Source: Siphonodentalium dalli
Taxonomy: Eukaryota; Mollusca; Scaphopoda; Gadilida; Siphonodentaliidae
Direction of reading: 5' to 3'
Length of the DNA stretch: 64,000 bases
Assembly (NCBI GenBank): GCA_032622095.1
Contig: CP136064.1
Span: forward strand, 178,328,247 to 178,392,246
The notes under the pieces were generated by a model. It was not told the origin of the DNA. It was given only the letters and a program-made list of their open reading frames with translations, and made no database searches. Below, one piece after another: positions 38,980-49,211 of this stretch (positions within the stretch are counted from its first letter, which is position 1; each line of letters starts with the position of its first letter). The position numbers and the translations under genes were made by a program.

Positions 38980-41772
38980 CAGTCAGATGCTCGTACCCCG
39001 TTTATATATAACCATGGGTATATGCGAAAAATACACAACGAAAACACACTCCACAGTTTGGATCGATAAGTCTTGCCCTGTGTATTTTGATGTTGAATTT
39101 TTTGACAATCGGTCTTTCGTATCAATTCTACAACACAATTATCGTCTTACTTGCAGCACGACTTTATCCATATGTTATCGTGTGATCGTCACGGAAGCGT
39201 TTTATTTCAGAGTATGGTTAATACATTGCTGCCGGTGAAGTGTATTATCGGATAAGAAACAAATAAGCCTATGCCGAGGGCAGAAACTAAAGTTGCGAGA
39301 GGCACCCCTGGTTGAGTGTGGGATATTTGGCAGTCGAGACTTGGTTAGAGGGTTTTCGTTGGGGTGGTCTCCACCTTGGAATTTCCAACTGCACCCCCAC
39401 CCCATTGAACCACACCAAACTCATAAATTTGCGTAAATTAATTTGCACCCCCCCCCCCCTTTGATTTTTCCCAAATGTTCCCTCACAGACTACCAGATGG
39501 TAGACTATTCCAAATGAACCAGTAATATTGTGGCCACTTGTCGTGCGGGGGGGGGGGGGTGAAAAAGATGGTTCGGCCCAGTATGAGATTAAAACATCTT
39601 AACATCTAGTGGTATAACACCACTCAAATTTACACCCCGATCTATTTGTTCTTAAATTAATTAGCGAGTAACTACTGGCAAGGACACATAACACACGGGT
39701 CGGCCGATGGTTAGGCCCGATGTGAGAACATTTTTGAAATATGAACATGAACATTTGACAATCCTATAGCAAAGACCGGCCTCAAGTTTTCCAATTCTGG
39801 GAAATTATTAACCTGACACTCACCCATAGGTTTCAAAATTGACAACAGATGGCCATTTGATTTTTTTGTCTAAAAACAACGAATTCGTCACTAAGAAAGT
39901 GTTGGAAAATCAAACTACGAGAACAATTTCAACCTAATTTTGGTGTGAATTTTCCAATTAATTTTGCTCGGGGTATTAGGTATGACTAGAATTGGGGGTA
40001 AGACCCCTGCATAACCACCCCTGTCGACAATTCCTACTTGACACCCCATTCTAAATAATCGATACTAAGTTATGTTGGGTGGCACCGGGGGGAGTCAGGG
40101 GCTACATCCCAGCCCTGTCGGGGAGTCATAGCCATCCCCCGTCGGTGAGTTATGTAATTGTCAACCCGGCAGCTAGAGCCCGCCCCCTGTCGGGGATATC
40201 CTGGTGCCACCCCTGTTTGAAATCATATAAACTTTTAAAGAAGCAGACCACATATTGAACAGAAATCAGGGGGAAATGAGCTCCCGTAACCACAAAAGTG
40301 CACTAAAGACATCCCAATAAATCCAAATTAGATGCAACCGTAAATTGTATATATATGGTATCGTTCTGTTTGCCTCTCTATATCCAGGGACGTGGCTATA
40401 TGGTTTCCGTTAGGGGTGTCCACCATGGGAAATTCCAACTGCACCCCCCTTGAATCAGAATCACCCCAAACACAAATTCCATTTGTACCACCCCCTTACA
40501 TCAGTGCTCACGCCTAATATCCTATATATTTTTTTTTTTAAACCTATATTCCAGGTTTGAAAATTCAGATAGTTTAACCTGAACAATTGCATAAATCATA
40601 ACATCTAATGGTCTAACTCCAGACAAATTCCCACGGCTACGGGCAAGAGGCGGGGACACACCGGATTGGCCATGGTTATTCGGCCCGGTGTGAGAAAAAT
40701 GTTAAAACTATAAAAGAAAATATTAAATCCTAGCATGCATCTAGACTGGCCTCAATTGAACCTTTCCTGGTGTTGGAAATATCCAACCTCATACTCCCCC
40801 TCAGGTTGGAAAACTCTCCAACTGATGACTATTTCAGTCCACAAGTTTGACCAAATGAAGTAAAATATGTTTTGCAGTTTTGTATTGGCCACGGGGGAAT
40901 GGACAATGACAACGATAGTCGGCAATTTTTTTTTAATCTGAACAAGAAAATCTCAAAATCCTAGCATCTAGACTAGCCTCAAACCTTCCTAGAGTTGGAC
41001 ATTTCAAACCTGACACCCCACTTAGGTTGGAAAATTTCAACTGATGACAATTCCAATGACAATATTTACCAAATGCATGACAGTATTGTTTTCTTAAATT
41101 AACTAGCAGTTTTTTTGACTGGCCACGGGGGAGGGACCAGGACACAAACTGTCCAAGTGTTGGAAATTTCCAACCTGTCACCCTCCTAAGGTTGGAAATT
41201 TCCGACTGATGACCATTTCAGTCCAAAATATTTACCAAAAATAGGAAAATATGCAAATAAACTGTTTGAAAATAAAACTACAAGAACATTTTCAACTTAA
41301 TGTTGGTGTGAAATTTCCAACTAATGTTTTGGCAGGTATGAAATTTCCAACTGTTGAACATTTTGACCAAAGTTTGGGGGTGAGACATCCCAACCCCCAC
41401 CCCTGTCGCCACGTCTCTGTCTATATCATATAAATACTTTTTCTAAAAACCTTAAAACAACTCGACGTGCGATTTCCCTGCGCTCCTGTTGCGCAAATTC
41501 TAGTATAAAAAGTGCGTCTATTTCAGACAAAGTTCAAACAGTAAATGTGACCAGACAAGACATAGAAACCGCTAATCTCATATTACCAATCTGACAACAC
41601 CAGTCGAACATGATTACCTTTCAAAGCAATAACACCGGGCACCATGTTACGGACAACCACAGGCACGCACACCATGGATAAATACACGGTGAAAAGAACG
41701 GCGTTTTTTTTGTACGGTTATATCTGACATATACCCATGGTTATATATAAACGGGCTACGAGCATCTGACTG
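38980..41772. mobile_element. DNA transposon G, non-autonomous, 45-bp inverted ends
   Basis: A 2.79-kb element inserted in the spacer. Its ends (38980-39024 and 41728-41772) are inverted repeats of 45 bp with one mismatch, starting CAGTCAGATGCTCGTA. 'ctg' lies outside each end, a possible 3-bp target duplication, although the normal unit reads 'ttg' there. No transposase is visible. The interior from about 39,770 to 41,400 holds degenerate repeats built on the palindrome TTGGAAATTTCCAA with 'ctgatgaccatttcagtcc'-like linkers, and G/C-runs near 39448 and 39550. The superfamily is uncertain. Confidence 0.85.
39770..41400. repeat. Degenerate internal repeats of transposon G
   Basis: At least four irregular blocks share 'aacctgacac..ccc..aggttggaaa..ttccaactgatga'. 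They are best preserved near 40,790-40,850, 41,005-41,060 and 41,165-41,230. The function is unknown; they may be old tandem duplications within the transposon. Confidence 0.6.
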
Positions 41773-41875
41773 CTGATGTTTGTAAACTATCCAATTGGGA
41801 ACCAGGTGGTCGGGTGTTATGATTTTGTGATGGAAACCGAGATGGTGCATCGTTTTCGAGTATAAAAACTAACGT

Positions 41876-41970
41876 CGCCCGATATGGGACTTGAACCCAT
41901 GACCCTCAGATGACTCTGAATTTAGCAGACTCTTAAAAGTCTGATGCTCTACCGACTGAGCTAACCGGGC
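41876..41970 (-). tRNA. tRNA-Lys(UUU), intron-containing
   Basis: Identical to 306-400. Confidence 0.93.
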
Positions 41971-42233
41971 TGGTTGCTAGTGGGGCCACCATTTGCTTTC
42001 TGCACAAAACGGGTGATATCTATTTGAGAAGTTTGTGGCGCCAAATTTTAAGGCCAGAATATTATGCGCACAGCATATAAGTGGAATAATTTGGGGCTCG
42101 ATTTTATTGTGTATTGCGCAAACACGCTATTTGATGTTTGTAAACTATCCAATTGGGAACCAGGTGGTCGGGTGTTATGATTTTGTGATGGAAACCGAGA
42201 TGGTGCATCGTTTTCGAGTATAAAAACTAACGT

Positions 42234-42328
42234 CGCCCGATATGGGACTTGAACCCATGACCCTCAGATGACTCTGAATTTAGCAGACTCTTAAAAGTCT
42301 GATGCTCTACCGACTGCGCTAACCGGGC
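42234..42328 (-). tRNA. tRNA-Lys(UUU), U12G variant in D stem and A box
   Basis: The same U12G change as 36932-37026, here at 42317. Confidence 0.88.
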
Positions 42329-42591
42329 TGGTTGCTAGTGGGGCCACCATTTGCTTTCTGCACAAAACGGGTGATATCTATTTGAGAAGTTTGTGGCGCC
42401 AAATTTTAAGGCCAGAATATTATGCGCACAGCATATAAGTGGAATAATTTGGGGCTCGATTTTATTGTGTATTGCGCAAACACGCTATTTTATGTTTGTA
42501 AACTATCCAATTGGGAACCAGGTGGTCGGGTGTTATGATTTTGTGATGGAAACCGAGATGGTGCATCGTTTTCGAGTATAAAAACTAACGT

Positions 42592-42686
42592 CGCCCGATA
42601 TGGGACTTGAACCCATGACCCTCAGATGACTCTGAATTTAGCAGACTCTTAAAAGTCTGATGCTCTACCGACTGAGCTAACCGGGC
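42592..42686 (-). tRNA. tRNA-Lys(UUU), intron-containing
   Basis: Identical to 306-400. Confidence 0.93.
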
Positions 42687-42949
42687 TGGTTGCTAGTGGG
42701 GCCACCATTTGCTTTCTGCACAAAACGGGTGATATCTATTTGAGAAGTTTGTGGCGCCAAATTTTAAGGCCAGAATATTATGCGCACAGCATATAAGTGG
42801 AATAATTTGGGGCTCGATTTTATTGTGTATTGCGCAAACACGCTATTTGATGTTTGTAAACTATCCAATTGGGAACCAGGTGGTCGGGTGTTATGATTTT
42901 GTGATGGAAACCGAGATGGTGCATCGTTTTCGAGTATAAAAACTAACGT

Positions 42950-43044
42950 CGCCCGATATGGGACTTGAACCCATGACCCTCAGATGACTCTGAATTTAGC
43001 AGACTCTTAAAAGTCTGATGCTCTACCGACTGAGCTAACCGGGC
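42950..43044 (-). tRNA. tRNA-Lys(UUU), intron-containing
   Basis: Identical to 306-400. Confidence 0.93.
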
Positions 43045-43307
43045 TGGTTGCTAGTGGGGCCACCATTTGCTTTCTGCACAAAACGGGTGATATCTATTTG
43101 AGAAGTTTGTGGCGCCAAATTTTAAGGCCAGAATATTATGCGCACAGCATATAAGTGGAATAATTTGGGGCTCGATTTTATTGTGTATTGCGCAAACACG
43201 CTATTTGATGTTTGTAAACTATCCAATTGGGAACCAGGTGGTCGGGTGTTATGATTTTGTGATGGAAACCGAGATGGTGCATCGTTTTCGAGTATAAAAA
43301 CTAACGT

Positions 43308-43402
43308 CGCCCGATATGGGACTTGAACCCATGACCCTCAGATGACTCTGAATTTAGCAGACTCTTAAAAGTCTGATGCTCTACCGACTGAGCTAACCGG
43401 GC
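43308..43402 (-). tRNA. tRNA-Lys(UUU), intron-containing
   Basis: Identical to 306-400. Confidence 0.93.
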
Positions 43403-43665
43403 TGGTTGCTAGTGGGGCCACCATTTGCTTTCTGCACAAAACGGGTGATATCTATTTGAGAAGTTTGTGGCGCCAAATTTTAAGGCCAGAATATTATGCG
43501 CACAGCATATAAGTGGAATAATTTGGGGCTCGATTTTATTGTGTATTGCGCAAACACGCTATTTGATGTTTGTAAACTATCCAATTGGGAACCAGGTGGT
43601 CGGGTGTTATGATTTTGTGATGGAAACCGAGATGGTGCATCGTTTTCGAGTATAAAAACTAACGT

Positions 43666-43760
43666 CGCCCGATATGGGACTTGAACCCATGACCCTCAGA
43701 TGACTCTGAATTTAGCAGACTCTTAAAAGTCTGATGCTCTACCGACTGAGCTAACCGGGC
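43666..43760 (-). tRNA. tRNA-Lys(UUU), intron-containing
   Basis: Identical to 306-400; its 3' side is left-type and its 5' flank right-type, so the subfamily switch falls in this gene. Confidence 0.93.
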
Positions 43761-43920
43761 TTGTTGCTAGTGGGGCCACCATTTGCTTTCTGCACAAAAC
43801 GGGCGATATCTATTTGAGAAGTTTGTGGCGCCAAATTTTAAGGCCAGAATATTATGCGCACAGCATATAAGTGGAATAATTTGGGGCTCGATTTTATTGT
43901 GTATTGCGCAAACACGCTAT

Positions 43921-43958
43921 TTAAAAGTCTGATGCTCTACCGACTGAGCTAACCGGGC
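43921..43958 (-). pseudogene. tRNA-Lys 5' fragment at a deletion join
   Basis: The spacer word 'cgctattt' joins directly to 'aaaagtctgatgc' of the tRNA gene. The deletion removed the 3' half of the gene and about 100 bp of spacer, with short homology (ttaaaa / ttt) at the join. Confidence 0.88.
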
Positions 43959-44221
43959 TTGTTGCTAGTGGGGCCACCATTTGCTTTCTGCACAAAACGG
44001 GTGATATCTATTTGAGAAGTTTGTGGCGCCAAATTTTAAGGCCAGAATATTATGCGCACAGCATATAAGTGGAATAATTTGGGGCTCGATTTTATTGTGT
44101 ATTGCGCAAACACGCTATTTGATGTTTGTAAACTATCCAATTGGGAACCAGGTAGTCGGGTATTATGATTTTGTGATGGAATCCGAGATGGTGCATCGTT
44201 TTCGAGTATAAAAACTAACGT

Positions 44222-44316
44222 CGCCCGATATGGGACTTGAACCCATGACCCTCAGATGACTCTGAATTTAGCAGACTCTTAAAAGTCTGATGCTCTACCG
44301 ACTGAGCTAACCGGGC
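44222..44316 (-). tRNA. tRNA-Lys(UUU), intron-containing
   Basis: Identical to 306-400, in a right-type unit. Confidence 0.93.
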
Positions 44317-44579
44317 TTGTTGCTAGTGGGGCCACCATTTGCTTTCTGCACAAAACGGGTGATATCTATTTGAGAAGTTTGTGGCGCCAAATTTTAAGGC
44401 CAGAATATTATGCGCACAGCATATAAGTGGAATAATTTGGGGCTCGATTTTATTGTGTATTGCGCAAACACGCTATTTGATATTTGTAAACTATCCAATT
44501 GGGAACCAGGTAGTCGGGTATTATGATTTTGTGATGGAAACCGAGATGGTGCATCGTTTTCGAGTATAAAAACTAACGT

Positions 44580-44674
44580 CGCCCGATATGGGACTTGAAC
44601 CCATGACCCTCAGATGACTCTGAATTTAGCAGACTCTTAAAAGTCTGATGCTCTACCGACTGAGCTAACCGGGC
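44580..44674 (-). tRNA. tRNA-Lys(UUU), intron-containing
   Basis: Identical to 306-400. Confidence 0.93.
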
Positions 44675-44937
44675 TTGTTGCTAGTGGGGCCACCATTTGC
44701 TTTCTGCACAAAACGGGCGATATCTATTTGAGAAGTTTGTGGCGCCAAATTTTAAGGCCAGAATATTATGCGCACAGCATATAAGTGGAATAATTTGGGC
44801 CTCGATTTTATTGTGTATTGCGCAAACACGCTATTTGATGTTTGTAAACTATCCAATTGGGAACCAGGTAGTCGGGTATTATGATTTTGTGATGGAAACC
44901 GAGATGGTGCATCGTTTTCGAGTATAAAAACTAACGT

Positions 44938-45032
44938 CGCCCGATATGGGACTTGAACCCATGACCCTCAGATGACTCTGAATTTAGCAGACTCTTAAAA
45001 GTCTGATGCTCTACCGACTGAGCTAACCGGGC
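44938..45032 (-). tRNA. tRNA-Lys(UUU), intron-containing
   Basis: Identical to 306-400. Confidence 0.93.
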
Positions 45033-45295
45033 TTGTTGCTAGTGGGGCCACCATTTGCTTTCTGCACAAACCGGGTGATATCTATTTGAGAAGTTTGTGG
45101 CGCCAAATGTTAAGGCCAGAATATTATGCGCACAGCATATAAGTGGAATAATTTGGGCCTCGATTTTATTGTGTATTGCGCAAACACGCTATTTGATGTT
45201 TGTAAACTATCCAATTGGGAACCAGGTGGTCGGGTGTTATGATTTTGTGATGGAAACCGAGATGGTGCATCGTTTTCGAGTATAAAAACTAACGT

Positions 45296-45390
45296 CGCCC
45301 GATATGGGACTTGAACCCATGACCCTCAGATGACTCTGAATTTAGCAGACTCTTAAAAGTCTGATGCTCTACCGACTGAGCTAACCGGGC
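45296..45390 (-). tRNA. tRNA-Lys(UUU), intron-containing
   Basis: Identical to 306-400; both flanks are left-type although the neighbours are right-type. Confidence 0.93.
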
Positions 45391-45653
45391 TGGTTGCTAG
45401 TGGGGCCACCATTTGCTTTCTGCACAAAACGGGCGATATCTATTTGAGAAGTTTGTGGCGCCAAATTTTAAGGCCAGAATATTATGCGCACAGCATATAA
45501 GTGGAATAATTTGGGCCTCGATTTTATTGTGTATTGCGCAAACACGCTATTTGATGTTTGTAAACTATCCAATTGGGAACCAGGTAGTCGGGTATTATGA
45601 TTTTGTGATGGAAACCGAGATGGTGCATCGTTTTCGAGTATAAAAACTAACGT

Positions 45654-45748
45654 CGCCCGATATGGGACTTGAACCCATGACCCTCAGATGACTCTGAATT
45701 TAGCAGACTCTTAAAAGTCTGATGCTCTACCGACTGAGCTAACCGGGC
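45654..45748 (-). tRNA. tRNA-Lys(UUU), intron-containing
   Basis: Identical to 306-400. Confidence 0.93.
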
Positions 45749-46013
45749 TTGTTGCTAGTGGGGCCACCATTTGCTTTCTGCACAAACCGGGTGATATCTA
45801 TTTGAGAAGTTTGTGGCGCCAAATGTTAAGGCCAGAATATTATGCGCACAGCATATAAGTGGAATAATTTGGGCCTCGATTTTATTGTGTATTGCGCAAA
45901 CACGCTATTTGATGTTTGTAAACTATCCAATTGGGAACCAGGTAGTCGGGTATTATGATTTTGTGATGGAAACCGAGATGGTGCACATCGTTTTCGAGTA
46001 TAAAAACTAACGT

Positions 46014-46108
46014 CGCCCGATATGGGACTTGAACCCATGACCCTCAGATGACTCTGAATTTAGCAGACTCTTAAAAGTCTGATGCTCTACCGACTGAGCT
46101 AACCGGGC
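46014..46108 (-). tRNA. tRNA-Lys(UUU), intron-containing
   Basis: Identical to 306-400; the unit has a 2-bp 'ca' insertion in the spacer, shared with 58537-58631. Confidence 0.93.
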
Positions 46109-46248
46109 TTGTTGCTAGTGGGGCCACCATTTGCTTTCTGCACAAAACGGGTGATATCTATTTGAGAAGTTTGTGGCGCCAAATTTTAAGGCCAGAATAT
46201 TATGCGCACAGCATATAAGTGGAATAATTTGGGGCTCGATTTTATTGT

Positions 46249-48914
46249 CTACTAGCAGGGTTACCCGGCGTTGCCCAGGTTAATGCGATGTGAAACCATA
46301 TGTATGCTGTGGATATTTGTTGGGAATAAAGAACACTCTTGTTCAAAGTGTTATACGTTTTCTCATAAATTGTATATTCAAATAGCATCACAAAACATGA
46401 TTATTACAGTCATGGAATATAAGTAGTGGCCCACCTTGTCAATTGTCATTCTGTTTATCGCGATTAATCCGTTCCACCAATAATGAAGTATTTATTTATT
46501 TACAACTGCGTATACGTCAGACGTTATAATATGATACATGGACATCATAAAGACATTAGTTCGCATAAATAAAAGATGACAATTGGGTTTTACATATTGA
46601 GATGCATCAATCAATCTAGTGGGTTGGACTAAGATCTCGAGGATACCTGGCTATCATATCTCCATGAAGATACAGATGTTTTAAAGAAATTTCCAGGTGC
46701 TCCTCTGTTCATGGTGCTATATATTGGCTAAATATTCTCAGTTTCAACGAAATGTTGCTGCGCGGGCATATCAGCTACATTTGCCAGACACAGAGCGAGA
46801 TTTTGAGTTGTTTATGGCAGTCGATGAGTCTGTTATAAACCCCTTGTCAGATGTCAGTATTGGGAGGATCCTGAAAAGTCATGTGCTATATACTAACTGC
46901 ATTTTATTGTATATCAGAAGAAACTATATATGACTGCACACTGTGACCACTATTTTTGAACAGGCCTTCCATATATCCTGACAAATTGTAACTTTTTTTG
47001 TGGAAACTGTATTGAATGGAACAGACTCAATTTTGTTATAATATATATGCAATCCTCTGACGGTTCGAGGTCTCTCAGTTTATACGTTTAATGCTTCTTC
47101 TATGTATCTCTTTTTGCTATCTCATTGTGTGAATGTCCTGATTGCCATCCCCATATAAATATGACAATTAAGAAGATATAATTGTTCAAGTGACTTATAA
47201 GTAGGTTACCATTTGTCGGGATTGTGAAATGTGAACGCCCAAATCTCCTTAAAATGATATGGAGATGGCCAGGGTGACTATATATAACTTATATGTGGAT
47301 ATCGGCGAATAGCAATCTTATCTATAATACTGCATATCCGCTCGCCACCCGTGACGCAAACGACACCAAATGTGATTTAATTCATGGTATATCATTAGAT
47401 AAAAACATGTATGAATTTGTTGGAAATATATTTGTATCAGCTTTTGCCTCTTCGATTGTTCCGCGTGAAGTTATATATATAACACACAGACAGACAGAAA
47501 GACAGACAGCACAATTTGATTTATTGTATCATTTGAGAAGAACGTGTCTGAATTTGATGGTAATTGGTACTAAAACTATTTTGTATCAGTTTTTGGTGAC
47601 CCCCCCCCCCCCCCGTCCCTATTTCGGACTCAAGCTGCACACACTAAGTAAGTCTCATTAGAGATTAGAGATGCATATATATGAAATTGGTGAAAATTGG
47701 CGAGTATACAAATTCGTATCAAATTGAAGTTCCCCATATCTCTCACCCATAGGGCACCAATTTGTTGTGTCTAAACAACACGATAAGATTCCTCGTATAA
47801 CGGAGAAGAATATGTATCAATCTGGTGGAAATCGGCCATAAACATATAAATATAAAGTCCCTCTCATCTCTATACACCACTGACTCGAATGGCCCCACTT
47901 GTGACATCCTTAAACCACACAATTACACTCCTGATATCATGTTGATGATTGTTTATAAGTTTGGTGATAATCGGCGACTAAACAATGTTTTTTTTAATCA
48001 AATTTTGTGTCAATCCCTCCCTCCCCATCTCTCACCTAAACAGCACCACTATGGCGTCTTTAAATCACACAATCAGATTCCTCGTATCATGGATAAGAAC
48101 GTGTATCAATTTGGTGGAAATTGGCGCCAAAAAAAATGTGCATCAATTTTGGTGCCCCTGTCCCTTTCAATACACCCCTGACTCGAATGAGGCCACACTT
48201 GACAGATATAAGCCACACCATTAGACTCCTCATACCATGGGGATGCTTTTGTATAAGTGTGGTGGCAATCGGCGACTAAACCAATTATTATCAAATTTAG
48301 TGCCCACCCCCCCCCCCCTCCCAATCTCTCATCCAAAACGACAACAATTTGGTGTTGTTGAATCGCACAATTAGATTCCTTGTATCATGAAGAAGAATAT
48401 ATATCAATTTGGTGGAAATCGGCGCTAAAATTAGTTTTTATCAATTTTGGTGCCCCTCTCCCCTTTCGTGCAAATCTGACTCGAACGACGCCACTTTCGA
48501 CATATTTAAACCATACCGTTGGATTCTTCATATCATGGGGATAATTATATGTAAGTTTCGTGGCAATCGGCGACAGAAAAAAAAATCTGCCCCCCCCCCC
48601 TTCCGGGCACCCCTGACGCGAACGGCGCGACTTTTGCCATATTTAAAACACACCATTAGATTCCTCATATTATGGGGATGATTATATATAAGTTTCGTGG
48701 CAATCGCCGACAATATTTTTTTCTGCCCCTCCCCATTTTCTGCCCCTGACAACAACGGCGTCACTTTAGAAAATTTTAACCCCGACCATTATCTTTCTCG
48801 TAAAAAGTTACTCCTAGTAGACCCCTTTGGCATCATCTAGATGGTCCGCTGTGAATTTCTATAGAACACAGACAGACAGACAGACAGACAGACATTCGCA
48901 AATATAGATATAGA
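46249..48914. mobile_element. Interspersed repeat E, copy 1
   Basis: A 2.67-kb insertion in the spacer after 'gattttattgt'. It starts CTACTAGCAGGGTTACCCGG and ends with an (ACAG)n run followed by TTCGCAAATATAGATATAGATT-like sequence. About 47,690-48,770 consists of roughly seven degenerate repeats of about 145 bp, alternating two forms ('tatcaatttggtggaaatcgg' and 'taagtttggtggcaatcgg'). A second ACAG-type tract at 47,487-47,510 hints at nesting. There is no convincing ORF and no clear target duplication. The head and tail resemble RTE-type or related retroelement ends, but I cannot class it firmly. Confidence 0.75.
47690..48770. repeat. Degenerate ~145-bp tandem repeats inside E
   Basis: Repeat anchors fall at about 47792, 47930, 48085, 48228, 48380, 48525 and 48664. 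Odd and even members resemble each other more, giving a dimer of about 290 bp. C-runs separate many of them. Confidence 0.75.
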
Positions 48915-49211
48915 TTGCGCAAACACACTATTTGATGTTTGTAAACTATCCAATTGGAACCAGGTAGTCGGGTATTATGATTTTGTGATGGAATCCGAGA
49001 TGGTGCATCGTTTTTCGAGTATAAAAACTAACGTCGCCCGATATGGGACTTGAACCCATGACCCTCAGATGACTCTGAATTTAGCAGACTCTTAAAAGTC
49101 TGATGCTCTACCGACTGAGCTAACCGGGCTTGTTGCTAGTGGGGGCCACCATTTGCTTTCTGCACAAAACGGGTGATATCTATTTGAGAAGTTTGTGGCG
49201 CCAAATTTTAA
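48915..49211 (-). repeat. tRNA unit between E and F
   Basis: Spacer remainder, one intact tRNA gene and the 5' flank up to the TTAA where transposon F inserted. Confidence 0.92.
49035..49129 (-). tRNA. tRNA-Lys(UUU), intron-containing
   Basis: Identical to 306-400. Confidence 0.93.

Larger units (their letters stand above)
41773..46248 (-). repeat. tRNA-Lys tandem array, block 4 (left-to-right type transition)
   Basis: Resumes in the middle of the unit cut by G. Six left-type genes are followed at about 43,760 by the right type ('gcttgttgc', 'ggtagtcgggtattatg'). One unit lost about 160 bp so that only a tRNA 5' fragment remains (43921-43958). Units from 44.7 to 46.0 kb alternate with a 716-bp (two-unit) period. 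The block ends where element E interrupts a spacer at 46248. Confidence 0.95.

Noticed and set aside
39202-41433. Short frames inside transposon G
   Set aside because: None resembles a transposase. Frames near 40933-41433 are translations of the TTGGAAATTTCCAA repeats.
46697-46933. 78-codon frame at the start of E
   Set aside because: No domain; identical in both copies only by duplication.
47293-47661. 122-codon frame in E, repeated at 59817
   Set aside because: Low-complexity, includes the ACAG tract and C-run. It is present twice only because of segmental duplication.
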